From Planococcus circulans (GTDB lineage Bacteria; Bacillota; Bacilli; Bacillales_A; Planococcaceae), in the NCBI RefSeq assembly GCF_020023385.1, contig NZ_JAIQCL010000006.1:62001-126000 (forward strand): a DNA stretch of 64,000 nucleotides. Direction: 5' to 3'. Under the pieces are notes generated by a model. That model had not been told where the DNA came from, did no database searches, and saw only the letters and a program-made list of their open reading frames with translations. Numbering within the stretch: the stretch's first letter is position 1; the number at the start of each line of letters is the position of its first letter. Shown in pieces: positions 35,454 through 44,282 of the stretch. Made by a program: the position numbers and the translations under genes.

Positions 35454-35577
35454 TTATTTTCCGCTCATCGATTCAGCAATAGTACCCATCAATAAAAGCA
35501 ATTCAATTTCATTTTCTTCGATCGGGATGAAAACCTTGGTGAATGCCCGCAGGTTCAATTCCTGACTACAAAGGGTT
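35454..35577 (-). pseudogene. C-terminal gene remnant
   Basis: On the minus strand about 37 codons read ELNLRAFTKVFIPIEENEIE through MGTIAESMSGK and stop at TAA 35454; upstream the frame is closed. It has protein-like composition but no start or ribosome site. Family not recognised. Confidence 0.35.
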
Positions 35578-35622
35578 TTTATAACCTATTATTGTTTGCT
35601 GTAAATAAGCCGTTTTTAAAAA

Positions 35623-35643
35623 GACAGCCACAATATGGCTGCC
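35623..35643 (-). terminator. Terminator of the OsmC-like gene
   Basis: CAGCCA / TGGCTG stem with a 5-nt loop, and five T residues on the minus strand. Confidence 0.65.
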
Positions 35644-35701
35644 TTATGTGTTATAAATTTATTTCCTTCAGTTTCTCAACATCCAGGCACAACTGAATAA
35701 T

Positions 35702-36127
35702 TCAACTCACAACCTTACTAGCTGCTCCATTCAAAACATATTTGTATTCAACCGAAGCATTGAGCGAATGAACCACGGTGCAATACGTTTCGCTTGATAA
35801 CTTGATCGCCCGCACGACCTTGTCTTCTGGCAACTCGCCTTTAATATGATAAGTGATGGCTATATCGGTAAAACGCTTAGGGTGCTCTGATGCACGATCT
35901 CCTTCAATATCTATGAAGAATTCATCGATTACCAGTCGCATTTTATTTAATACATAGACGATGTCCATTCCGGTACAAACAGCAGCGGCGTGCAAAAGCA
36001 CTTCTGGAGGCCGTGCCCCTTGATTTGAACCGCCACTTTCAGTGCCGGCATCCAACAATACCATATGGCCGGATTCTGTCATGCCACTAAACGCCATCCC
36101 GCCTTGCCAATTTAAAACAGCTTTCAT
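35702..36127 (-). CDS. OsmC-family protein
   Basis: A 141-residue OsmC/Ohr-fold protein: AVLNWQGGMAFSG opening, the RPPEVLLHAAAVCTGMDIVYVL helix with the first redox Cys, and SSETYCTVVHSLNASV with the second Cys. Such proteins reduce peroxides through a Cys pair; both Cys are present. ATG 36127 follows AAGGAG. Monocistronic, terminator downstream. Confidence 0.85.
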   Translation of the reverse strand: MKAVLNWQGGMAFSGMTESGHMVLLDAGTESGGSNQGARPPEVLLHAAAVCTGMDIVYVLNKMRLVIDEFFIDIEGDRASEHPKRFTDIAITYHIKGELPEDKVVRAIKLSSETYCTVVHSLNASVEYKYVLNGAASKVVS

Positions 36128-36306
36128 GAAGACCACTCTCCTTTTCATGCAGGATTGGGCTTATTCAATTAAAGCCCCGTTTGTCTAATTAGCTGCCATC
36201 AACTTAGAATAAACTAAGGCAATTAGCAGAGTTAATAAACAAAGAAGTTAGTTAGAGTGAAAAAATAACATCTCCAGCTGACAGCATTCATTTATTCTTT
36301 ATTAAC

Positions 36307-37032
36307 CTACTTTTTTGAATATCCTAAAACCTTACCTTCAATTGCTTCCAGCGATAATTCTCCGAAGTCCTTACTATCTGTTCCTCTCCACCATTGATCT
36401 ACTAAGACAAAAACTGCTTCGCTTGATACTTTTACAGGTTCCATTGAGGTATTGAAATACTCTTCTTTGGCATCCAGATTCACCCAAGTTATGAATTCTG
36501 TTTTAGAAACTTCTTCATCTGTTGTCCAAGTTCCTTCTTCAATGTTTTGCTCTGCCATTTCAAAAAAGTCAGCCTTGCTGAGTCCTCTATCTGTTGCAAC
36601 CCCATAAAACGTATCAAGTTTTTTATCGTCCACATAAACCTGACCCTCACGAATTTCCACAGTTTCACCTGGTAAACCTACTACTCTGGCAATAGAGTGT
36701 TCAGGTAATTGCGGATTTTTATTAATAGCAGATTCAGGTGTTTTGTAATACACCACATCTCCGCGGTTAACTTTTTGGTACCCCATTTCAACTACTAAAC
36801 TGCTGTGAATAAGGGTGTCATAATCGTGATTTCCGCGATCCATAGTGTCTGAGCTCCACTCGACTAACCTGGTGTTCTCTTTAGCTTCAACCAATTCAAT
36901 ATGTTTAGTTTGATTGTCAGTCAAAACTTCAGATTCAGGAATTGCTGTTGCTTTATTTATCTCTTTTGTGCTTTCTTCCATTGAACAAGCGCTCAAAAAT
37001 AGAACAATTCCTATCCACAATGACTTTTTCAC
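36307..37032 (-). CDS. Lipoprotein related to S26 signal peptidase, probably inactive
   Basis: A 241-residue lipoprotein: signal and lipobox LFLSAC with Cys at about 16, then an S26-like beta domain (RGDVVYYKTP, SIARVVGLPGETVEIREGQVYVDD). In active bacterial SPase I the block before GLPG carries the catalytic Lys (KRVIGLPGD); here it is ARVVGLPGE, and the Ser block is replaced by SSDTMDRGNHDYDT. So the family fold is present but the Ser-Lys dyad is not. The GTG start at 37032 is six nt from AAGGAGGAGG. Confidence 0.72.
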   Translation of the reverse strand: MKKSLWIGIVLFLSACSMEESTKEINKATAIPESEVLTDNQTKHIELVEAKENTRLVEWSSDTMDRGNHDYDTLIHSSLVVEMGYQKVNRGDVVYYKTPESAINKNPQLPEHSIARVVGLPGETVEIREGQVYVDDKKLDTFYGVATDRGLSKADFFEMAEQNIEEGTWTTDEEVSKTEFITWVNLDAKEEYFNTSMEPVKVSSEAVFVLVDQWWRGTDSKDFGELSLEAIEGKVLGYSKK

Positions 37033-37039
37033 CGCCAAC

Positions 37040-37444
37040 CTCCTCCTTTAAATCATTATACCCAAATTTCCAAATTCCCTTTAAAATAAATTAAATTTTC
37101 TGTTTTTGGTTATTGCGAATTTTAAATTCATAGTAATATTTACTAATTCATTCTAAATAGTAACCTATACTAAATTCCCTCAAAAAACACCTTGATAAAT
37201 AACAAGCGTATTTTTCGAAGCAACTTTCCAATCCGCAAATTGATTGTATTTCTCAAAAATCAGCTTGTGAAAAATCTTTTTGAAACACTCCAAAGTTTTC
37301 ACTTCCAACCTTTCAAACTGAAGGTAACTACACTTTTGAATATGATTTATTGATAGAAAGCGTTGGTAGAAGTACCGTTTACGAACAAAAAGAAGAGATA
37401 CCTGATTCACGAGCCTCTTCACCCACTCACCAAAGCCACTCTCC
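37040..37444. other. About 400 bp without a supported gene
   Basis: A 107-codon minus-strand frame (37180-37503) exists but overlaps the 3' end of the next gene by almost 60 bp, lacks a ribosome site and has no recognisable domain. I see no terminator or repeat here. Confidence 0.4.
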
Positions 37445-38029
37445 TTAGTCATTTTCTGCTGAAAATTCTTTGTTTTCCATCTTGATAGGTTCCCTTTTTT
37501 CATTCAGAAATAAAACGTTGTTTTCCACATCTACTTGAGAAGTGGATCTTGAAGTGATGAACCATACCTTCACCCCTGATAGATCAGCGTCCGATAAAAC
37601 GTCTTCAACTCCATATACAGGAGACACGTTGTCTTTTCGGACAGTGCTGCCCTGTGCTGTATATGCAACTTTCTTATTTTTGATCAGTCCGAACGTAACT
37701 TCCAAATACCAAGGACCTATTGCATAAGGAATTTCGTTATCTAAGTCCGAACGATAGATATTCAAAGGAGTGGGAATGACTTCGAAGTCTTTATATATAT
37801 TGAATAGGCGCTCTACTGCCATAAAAGCAATTGCCACATCTCCATTTCCATCAATGAGAAGTACTAAATCATTCATCGGCAAACTCAGGACATGGCCATC
37901 TGTCTGCTGTCTTAGTTCTTCCAAGGCACTTTCAGGTGTCTTATGGTAGTTTTCATGTAAATAGGAAGCTGCAGCTCCTAAACATAAGAGAAACAGACAA
38001 ACCAGTACAAAAAGAAAGATTTTCTTCAT
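37445..38029 (-). CDS. Secreted or membrane-anchored protein of unknown function
   Basis: A 194-residue protein with an uncleaved or cleaved N-terminal hydrophobic segment (IFLFVLVCLFLLCLGAAAS) and an extracytoplasmic domain (TPESALEELRQ, DLVLLIDGNGDVAIAFM, GPWYLEVTFGLIKNKKVAY). AAGGAGG precedes the ATG. No family recognised. Neighbour to the S26-like lipoprotein on the same strand, 400 bp apart. Confidence 0.7.
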   Translation of the reverse strand: MKKIFLFVLVCLFLLCLGAAASYLHENYHKTPESALEELRQQTDGHVLSLPMNDLVLLIDGNGDVAIAFMAVERLFNIYKDFEVIPTPLNIYRSDLDNEIPYAIGPWYLEVTFGLIKNKKVAYTAQGSTVRKDNVSPVYGVEDVLSDADLSGVKVWFITSRSTSQVDVENNVLFLNEKREPIKMENKEFSAEND

Positions 38030-38197
38030 AAACTTCCTCCTTAACTGCTTGTCTTAAACAGCCGGCTAACCGAAATGCTGATAACGCTATTAATTAAGGG
38101 ATTAGCGGATGTGTAAATGCAAACTACTGAATATTAGAAATAGTTTAAGTTATCAAAATATGTTAAAATAAGTTAATTGATGAGAAGGAGGGATATT

Positions 38198-38464
38198 TTG
38201 TTTGAGGTGTTTGTAAAAAAAGTTAATTCTGAGATTGTGATTAGATGGCTATTAACAAAGATCACAATTCCACTAGCTGATATTTTAGCAGTTGCCACGG
38301 ATGATACTTATGCTGGAAAAGAAAAAAAGGCAATAAGAATTGGAATGCCCTATGGCACAACTGATCGAGTCGTTATCCTCACAAAGGAAAATACTTATAT
38401 TTTATTTACAACCAACTATTTAGCGATACAAAAAAAACTAGACTCGTACATCAATTCAATTTAA
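38198..38464 (+). CDS. SunI/YnzG-like protein
   Basis: An 88-residue protein with the pattern ITIPLADILAVATDDTYAGK then KAIRIGMPYGTTDRVVI and NTYILFTTN, which is the conserved core of the Bacillus SunI/YnzG family (SunI gives immunity to sublancin). The TTG start at 38198 lies six nt after AAGGAGGG; an upstream TTG at 38177 would place that site inside the gene. No bacteriocin gene is visible nearby, so it may be an orphan immunity-type or housekeeping member. Confidence 0.7.
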   Translation: MFEVFVKKVNSEIVIRWLLTKITIPLADILAVATDDTYAGKEKKAIRIGMPYGTTDRVVILTKENTYILFTTNYLAIQKKLDSYINSI

Positions 38465-38875
38465 TAAATGGACGATTAAAAACTGGTTGCGTTTTCGCGC
38501 ATTCGGTTTTTTGCTTTCCGATTGCTCGTTTAACTTATGACAGAAGGTAAGAGTTTTAATCAGAAGTTTCCTCCCCTACTTCTACTTTACTGCACTTATT
38601 TCTTTCACTTTAAACAATTTTTTGTTGAACATAGGCCACTTCATTCAACTTTGCTTTAAATAAACCATCATTTTTTTATGCATTCGTAAAAATACACTTC
38701 TATTGACTTGCTCCGACACCCCTCTCTACTTTAAATCCATGCAGTTTCCTCTCATTTCAAGGAGAACATATGAAATTCACTTCATTCTGCGTCCTCTTCA
38801 AATGTACTGATTAAACTCTTCGCAGATATCCTCTATCAATTTATCCGCTTAATAAGAAATTAGAGGAGGTTGGGC
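38465..38875. other. About 410 bp without a supported gene
   Basis: Only one short frame with a fair ribosome site is visible (ATG 38770 after AAGGAGAACAT, 14 codons, MKFTSFCVLFKCTD), perhaps a remnant or leader peptide. No stable hairpin seen. Confidence 0.35.
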
Positions 38876-39136
38876 ATGAAGCTATTTACCAAATTCGCGT
38901 TTTGGCTGCCATTTTTCAGTTTTTTGTTAATTCTATTCGAATTATTTGCGCAACCATCAAAGTCACTTGTTTTTACAGTAATAGATCCTGTATTCGGGTA
39001 TATCCGATCCATGTTGCCGGAAACTATGAACTCGCCTTCCTTTCTCCTGCCTCTCCACTTTCTTCTGGCGGTAGTTTATGGATCCGCGATTGATGTTTTG
39101 ATCAAAAAGTTACAGGAATTACCACACAACGAGTAA
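38876..39136 (+). CDS. Small membrane protein (86 aa)
   Basis: Two hydrophobic segments (about 6-27 and 57-76) separated by a Ser/Pro/Met-rich loop; a short charged tail KKLQELPHNE. GAGGAGG lies six nt before ATG 38876. A hairpin CAGGAATTAC / GTAATTCCTG covers the stop codon. Function unknown. Confidence 0.6.
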   Translation: MKLFTKFAFWLPFFSFLLILFELFAQPSKSLVFTVIDPVFGYIRSMLPETMNSPSFLLPLHFLLAVVYGSAIDVLIKKLQELPHNE

Positions 39137-39379
39137 TTCCTGCAATAGTCTCCAGAGAGAAACCGTATAAAAAATTCTTCTACAGCCCAATCTTACAGTT
39201 CATGAAGTATCCTTACCCCAAAACAGGAGTGAAGAATGCTGACGTCCCCTGAACCAATCGTTTCCCGCAAGAAAAACCTCATCCTTAGCTAATTGAACGT
39301 TTCCAGTGGTCAGTGAAAACATCTCCTTCATGGAATCTATGGATAGATAATTTTAGAGTATTCTTCTTGTAAGGCGTGA

Positions 39380-39872
39380 TGAATATGGATGAAAAAGACT
39401 GGCGAATTATTACCACAATATACGAAGAAAAAAATATAACCAAAGCGGCGAACAAACTTTTCACCTCTCAGCCGGCTATTACTTACCGTTTATTACTTAC
39501 CGTTTAAATCAATTGGAAGAAGAAGTCGGTGTTCGACTCATATGGCGTGATAAAAAAGGAATCAAATTCACTCCTCAAGGAGAATACATTGTACAGTACG
39601 CAAAAGAAATGCTTGTAAAGCTCCAACAGACAAAAAATCATTTGCTTAATACAACCGAAGAGTCTGCTGGAATGATCCGCTTGGGAGTTTCCAGTAATTA
39701 TGCCCGCTTCATCCTGCCCGATGTGCTCAAGGAATTTTCCGAGAAATACAGCAACATCCAGTTCAAGGTCTTTACAGGCTGGAGCTATGAAGTGCTGAAA
39801 GAAATAGAACAGGACAAAGCTTCTGGAAATAGAAGCACTTTCCTACCAATCGGAGTGGTTCTAAAGCTATAA
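39380..39872 (+). pseudogene. LysR-family regulator, frameshifted and truncated
   Basis: The helix-turn-helix domain begins normally (DEKDWRIITTIYEEKNITKA, then SQPAITYR), but a 14-bp tandem duplication (TTACTTACCGTTTA twice, about 39483-39510) shifts the frame. The other frame continues NQLEEEVGVRLIWRDKKGIK and the start of the ligand domain to 39872, only about half of the usual ~290 residues. It is a paralogue of the intact LysR gene at 42042. Confidence 0.8.
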
Positions 39873-39920
39873 TAAGGGCATGCTCACCATGACAAATACA
39901 ATCGAAGGTGGTATGAATCC

Positions 39921-40511
39921 ATGCATACTTTTCGGAAATATAAAAATTCACATTTACAAGTTCCGGTCAAAGCACCCTTACATTTTAATGGACAGACTGG
40001 AAATGAAGAGATGGCAGTGATGAGTGAAAAGCTGAAGAAAATTTTTGTGGAAGCGAAGCAGCAACAACGCGAGGTGGTTTTCTTGTGCATCGGATCGGAC
40101 CGTTATATCGGGGATTCACTCGGTCCGTTAATCGGCAGCATGATGCTGGAGAATGGAATTTCCCACCCTGTTTACGGCACCTTGGAAGAACCGGTTCATG
40201 CATTTAATTTGAAGATCGTCTTAAAAGACATCTATATGAAAAGTGACAATCCGTTGCTGATCAGCATTGACGCCAGTCTGGGGAAAAAAGAACAAGTAGG
40301 CGATGTGCTATTCAACGAGGGGCCTTTAGTTCCTGGAAAAGCCCTTGAAAAAATGCTTCCGGCAGTAGGCGACTATCACTTCCAAGGCATCGTCAACTAC
40401 CTCGATCCGTTTCCCAGTTCCCAGTTCCTGAATGATACCCGCCTCCATACGGTCATGAAACTGGCCAAGCTGATTACGCAGATTATTTTAGACAGCGACA
40501 AAGAAAAATAA
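39921..40511 (+). CDS. yyaC: YyaC-like protein (spore protease-related)
   Basis: A 196-residue DUF1256 protein: VFLCIGSDRYIGDSLGPLIG, ISIDASLGKKEQVGD and GDYHFQGIVNYLDPFPSSQF are conserved; it resembles GPR-like spore peptidases. The ATG at 39921 follows GAAGGTGG at nine nt. It stands alone beside a lysR pseudogene and ends at an exceptionally perfect terminator. Confidence 0.82.
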   Translation: MHTFRKYKNSHLQVPVKAPLHFNGQTGNEEMAVMSEKLKKIFVEAKQQQREVVFLCIGSDRYIGDSLGPLIGSMMLENGISHPVYGTLEEPVHAFNLKIVLKDIYMKSDNPLLISIDASLGKKEQVGDVLFNEGPLVPGKALEKMLPAVGDYHFQGIVNYLDPFPSSQFLNDTRLHTVMKLAKLITQIILDSDKEK

Positions 40512-40548
40512 AAAAGGGATTCCGCCATTCATGGCGGAATCCCTTTTT
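40511..40548. terminator. 18-bp perfect bidirectional terminator
   Basis: AAAAAGGGATTCCGCCAT / ATGGCGGAATCCCTTTTT with a 2-nt loop lies between the convergent yyaC and CitMHS genes. Confidence 0.92.
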
Positions 40549-40551
40549 GGT

Positions 40552-41859
40552 TTAAATCGCTCCTGTAATAAATGCCACCACAATGATGGTGATACAGCAT
40601 ATAAAGGCCCATTTAAATGCAAACTTCTGCAGTTCGCCGATGTCCTTTTGCACCATGCCGGCAACCAGAAGCGTGGAAGCGACAAGTGGGCTCAGGAAGT
40701 GAATCGGCTGGCCCAAAACAGATGCTCGGGCAATTTCCAATGGACTGACGCCATAAGCGGCTCCCGCCTCTGCCAAAATCGGCAAGACGCCGAAATAGTA
40801 GGCATCGTTTGAAAGCGCAAACGTAAATGGCATGCTGGTAATCGCCACTACCAACGGATAAAACGAACCGACTGAAGCCGGAATAATGGAAATCAACGAA
40901 TTGGAGATGGCATCGACCATTTGGGTTCCGGAAAAGATGCCTGAGAAAATACCGGCTGCAAAAACAAGAACGACTACGGTAATCGCATTTCCGGCATGAG
41001 CCAAAATCCGTTCTTTTTGAAGAGCTAAATTAGGATAGTTGATGGTAGCTGCCAAGACAAAACCGATTAGGAAACTGATTGGTGCCGGCAATAAGCCCAT
41101 CACCAAAATCGTCATAATGGCCACGGCCAAGATCAAGTTGAACCAGATCAGTTTCGGCCGTTTCAAGTCGTTTTCCACAGCCTGAGTAGCGGCTACCTGA
41201 AGCATGCTTTCTGAGGCTGCGGGAATCTTTTCCACTGTGATGATGCCAAGTCGGACCCGTTCTTTTTTGCCCATCAGATAAGCCACGCCCAAAATACTGA
41301 GCATCCCTGCCAGCATCGTCGGCAGTATCGGAATAAAGAATTCGTTGGCATCCAGCCCAAGCGATGCAATGGCCCGTGTTGCCGGTCCGCCCCACGGCGT
41401 CATGCCGCTGACGATACTTACAGATAAAATAGAGATTGTCGCTAAAACCAACGGATTCATCTTTAAACGCAGATAAAGCGCCAGCATCGCTGAAATGGTG
41501 ATCATATGAGTAGTCGTTCCGTCGCCATCCAAAGACGCAATCATTGCAATGACGGCTGTACCCAGTGCAATTTTTACCGGATCCCCTTTGACAACTTTCA
41601 AGACTTTGTTGATCAACGGATCAAACAAGCCGGCATCGATCAAAATTCCAAAGAACAAAATCGCGAATAACAGCAATGCCGCGGAAGGAGCAACTTGCTT
41701 CAATCCCTCCATCATCATATCCCCTAGCCCCGACCAAAAACCTCCGATTAAAGCAAAGAAAATTGGAACCACTACCAACGCCGCCACCGGCGACATCTTT
41801 TTCGCCATAATCAGATACGTAAATGCAACAACCATTGACACCCCTAAAAATGTAAGAAT
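40552..41859 (-). CDS. CitMHS-family citrate/tricarboxylate:cation symporter
   Basis: A ~435-residue transporter with 11-12 helices. Family blocks: SLDGDGTTTHMITISAMLALY, SGMTPWGGPATRAIA and ALSNDAYYFGVLPIL. CitMHS proteins import divalent-metal citrate complexes with protons. The first GTG/ATG (41841, 41835) are poorly placed for ribosome binding; an ATT at 41859 lies 7 nt after AAAGGGGG and aligns with the usual N terminus (MLAxLGFxMV-like ILTFLGVSMV), so I extend the gene to it. Together with LysR and PrpF it likely forms a tricarboxylic acid module. Confidence 0.85.
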   Translation of the reverse strand: MLTFLGVSMVVAFTYLIMAKKMSPVAALVVVPIFFALIGGFWSGLGDMMMEGLKQVAPSAALLLFAILFFGILIDAGLFDPLINKVLKVVKGDPVKIALGTAVIAMIASLDGDGTTTHMITISAMLALYLRLKMNPLVLATISILSVSIVSGMTPWGGPATRAIASLGLDANEFFIPILPTMLAGMLSILGVAYLMGKKERVRLGIITVEKIPAASESMLQVAATQAVENDLKRPKLIWFNLILAVAIMTILVMGLLPAPISFLIGFVLAATINYPNLALQKERILAHAGNAITVVVLVFAAGIFSGIFSGTQMVDAISNSLISIIPASVGSFYPLVVAITSMPFTFALSNDAYYFGVLPILAEAGAAYGVSPLEIARASVLGQPIHFLSPLVASTLLVAGMVQKDIGELQKFAFKWAFICCITIIVVAFITGAI

Positions 41860-42000
41860 AAGAATTCCCCCTTTGAATGTATTCGCTTACAAATAATATA
41901 AATCTGCTAAGATTCCCGATTACTTAACAAATTGAATTAGTTATAAGAATATTCCATCTATTAAAATAAGTAAAATAGATAAATTTTATTAGAAATGAAT

Positions 42001-42016
42001 AAAAAAACTTATAACC
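42001..42016. promoter_or_regulatory. Operator-like site downstream of lysR (copy 1)
   Basis: AAAAAAACTTATAACC is the exact reverse complement of the 16-mer at 42923-42938. It lies upstream of the CitMHS gene; a related GTTATAAG is at 41938. Confidence 0.6.
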
Positions 42017-42041
42017 TATTGTCTGTCTAATCGGTCAACTT

Positions 42042-42905
42042 TCAAAAAGAGGGGTGGGCATCAAGAAAGTCGATGAATGTTCGCACCGTCGATAATTTTA
42101 AAAACTCCTGGTTGTACATTAGCCAAGTATCCCGGGTCACCGGTTCTCCATTCTCGTAAAACAAGGGATATTTGTAGAGCTCATCTGAAGGGCGAAGACA
42201 AATCTCCGGCAAAATGGCGATTCCAAGATCATTTTTCACCATTTCTTTGCACGTTTCCTGCCTGTCCGTTTCCATTGTAATCATCGGAGGTTCAATATAA
42301 CGATTATGCCACCATTTGCTGATGATATCTTTTAACGAACTGTCTGTTTTGTAATTGATAAAGGGCAGTTCCGGCACTTCCTCCAGATTTACTTCTTTTT
42401 TAGAAATCAAAAATAATTGTTCCGTCTGCAGCAAAGTCTTCGATCCCGTCCAATTGTAATCGCCGCGCAGAATTCCCAGATGAACGCCTGAGGAATTGAG
42501 AAGTCCCATTACGTCTGAACTCCATCCCGTGTTTACACTGAACTGGACGTTTGGATAAGTGGTCAAAAATTCCTTCAGCAACGGAGGCAATTTGTATTGA
42601 GCAAAATTACTTGAAACGCCTAAACGGATTGTGCCACGGATTTCCTGCTGCATATTTTGAAGATAATCTTTTGTATTTTGAAGCTTTGTAATCATTTCTT
42701 CCGCGTATTGAGCTAGATAAATCCCTTCTGAGGTCAGTTCAATCCCTTTTTTCGTTTTGAAAAAAAGTTTTGTTCCAACTTCTTTCTCCAGATTTTTTAA
42801 ACGGTACGTTAAAGCTGGCTGTGAGATGTATAAACGTTCCGAGGACCGGCTAATATTTTTTTCTTCATATAGTATTTGCATGGCTTCCCAATCTTTTTCG
42901 TCCAT
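42042..42905 (-). CDS. LysR-family regulator of the tricarboxylate module
   Basis: A 287-residue LysR protein: helix-turn-helix with ISRSSERLYISQPALTYRL in the first 40 residues, then a linker helix and a ligand domain (TIRLGVSSNFAQYKLPPLL, LGILRGDYNW, GIAILPEI). ATG 42905 has GGAGTG seven nt upstream; the GTG at 42914 overlaps that site. The gene is divergent from prpF and precedes the CitMHS gene on its own strand, and the same 16-bp operator occurs on both sides. Confidence 0.88.
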   Translation of the reverse strand: MDEKDWEAMQILYEEKNISRSSERLYISQPALTYRLKNLEKEVGTKLFFKTKKGIELTSEGIYLAQYAEEMITKLQNTKDYLQNMQQEIRGTIRLGVSSNFAQYKLPPLLKEFLTTYPNVQFSVNTGWSSDVMGLLNSSGVHLGILRGDYNWTGSKTLLQTEQLFLISKKEVNLEEVPELPFINYKTDSSLKDIISKWWHNRYIEPPMITMETDRQETCKEMVKNDLGIAILPEICLRPSDELYKYPLFYENGEPVTRDTWLMYNQEFLKLSTVRTFIDFLDAHPSF

Positions 42906-42922
42906 TTCAATCACTCCAGTTA

Positions 42923-42938
42923 GGTTATAAGTTTTTTT
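42923..42938. promoter_or_regulatory. Operator-like site between lysR and prpF (copy 2)
   Basis: GGTTATAAGTTTTTTT matches, in inverted orientation, the site at 42001. A near copy (GATAAGTTAT) and CACTTATGAACC follow within 40 bp, upstream of prpF. Candidate binding sites for the LysR protein. Confidence 0.6.
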
Positions 42939-43035
42939 GATAAGTTATTGTTCAAAATATCTATTTCACTTATGAACCAAATTACCATATTCTATTTTTA
43001 GAAGCAATAGAATTTTCAGAAAGGTGGTTCATCCG

Positions 43036-44163
43036 ATGAGAGTACCAATTGCCGTGATGCGCGGTGGAACCAGTAAAGGAGTATTTATCAATTACGAGGA
43101 AATGCCTGAGGACCGTTTGCTTTGGGATAGCTTTTTATTGGATATTATGGGAAGCCCCGACCAGCGGCAAATTGATGGCCTAGGTGGAGGAAACTCCCTG
43201 ACGAGCAAAGCAGCAATCATCAAAAAGTCGAAGATGAAGGATATCGATGTGGAGTATACCTTTGCACAAGTCAGTATTGAAAATCAGTTGGTTGATTTTA
43301 AAGGGAATTGCGGGAACATTTCTTCCGCAGTTGGTCCATATGCCATCGAGCAAGGATTGGTTGCAGCATCTGCCCCTATGACAGCCGTCAGAATCTTTAA
43401 TACCAATACACAGAAAGTGATCATCGCTGAAGTCGAAGTGGAAAATGGGCGGGTGAAAACAGAAGGGCAATGCGAAATCCCTGGTGTTCCAGGGACCGGT
43501 TCCCCTATCTATTTATCCTTTACAGATGCGCAAGGCGCCGTCACTGGCAAGCTGTTCCCGACTGAAAATCCGATTGACCGGATTGAAACAAGAAACGGCC
43601 TGCTTGAAGTATCCATTATTGACGTCGCCAACCCTCTGGTTTTTGTGAAAGCAGAAGATGTAGGGTTGACCGGGTCGGAATTGCCGCACGAGTTTACTGT
43701 GGAAAAACTAAGGGAATTAGAAGAAATCCGTTCAGCAGCAGCTGAAATGTGCTTATTTTCAACTAAAAAAGAAGCTACAGTGAAATCGCCCGCAGTGCCT
43801 AAACTTACGATAATCGCTCCTCCTGAAACCTATTTGGATGTTAATGGTGTTGAGCGGAAAGTAGATGAAATGGATTGTCGAATTCGAATGATGTCCATGC
43901 AAAAACCCCATCAGGCATTGGCAATCACGGGTGCTATTTGCACAACCGCGGGAGCCTTTTTAACAGATACCATTTTAAATGATGTTATCCAAGTCGAAAA
44001 TACTGTGTTGCGCTTAGGCCATCCATCAGGGATCATTGAAACGAAAGTAGACTTAATTGCCGGCCATATCAGCAATATAAAAGTGGTGCGCACAGCTAGA
44101 TTGATTTTAGAAGGATATGTTTATACGAAAAATAACTATGATTACAGAGAAGCTTTGGCCTGA
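43036..44163 (+). CDS. prpF: PrpF-family isomerase (aconitate/methylaconitate isomerase-like)
   Basis: A 375-residue protein with the diaminopimelate-epimerase fold. The signature VMRGGTSKGVF is at residues 6-16; KGNCGNISSAVGPYAIEQGL carries the catalytic Cys region. PrpF-type enzymes isomerise 2-methylaconitate or related tricarboxylates (tricarballylate, aconitate, oxalomesaconate). AAGGTGG is eight nt before ATG 43036. Divergent from LysR and near the CitMHS transporter: likely uptake and isomerisation of a tricarboxylate. Confidence 0.86.
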   Translation: MRVPIAVMRGGTSKGVFINYEEMPEDRLLWDSFLLDIMGSPDQRQIDGLGGGNSLTSKAAIIKKSKMKDIDVEYTFAQVSIENQLVDFKGNCGNISSAVGPYAIEQGLVAASAPMTAVRIFNTNTQKVIIAEVEVENGRVKTEGQCEIPGVPGTGSPIYLSFTDAQGAVTGKLFPTENPIDRIETRNGLLEVSIIDVANPLVFVKAEDVGLTGSELPHEFTVEKLRELEEIRSAAAEMCLFSTKKEATVKSPAVPKLTIIAPPETYLDVNGVERKVDEMDCRIRMMSMQKPHQALAITGAICTTAGAFLTDTILNDVIQVENTVLRLGHPSGIIETKVDLIAGHISNIKVVRTARLILEGYVYTKNNYDYREALA

Positions 44164-44213
44164 CAAAACACCTATCATTTTTTGGATCATTTATCTATTT
44201 GTATGAGAAACCG

Positions 44214-44262
44214 AACCCAAATGGCATCCGCTTATTAAAAAGCGGCTGCCATTTGGGTTTAA
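44214..44262 (+). terminator. Terminator of prpF
   Basis: AACCCAAATGGCA / TGCCATTTGGGTT 13-bp stem with an inner CCGC/GCGG stem and T-rich tail. Confidence 0.85.
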
Positions 44263-44282
44263 TTTCATTTAAGGATTTCCCT

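Noticed and set aside
37180..37503. 107-codon minus-strand frame
   Set aside because: It overlaps the 3' end of the 37445-38029 gene by nearly 60 bp, lacks a ribosome site and shows no domain pattern.
38770..38814. 14-codon frame with a good ribosome site
   Set aside because: Too short and without context; could be a remnant, so not listed as a gene.
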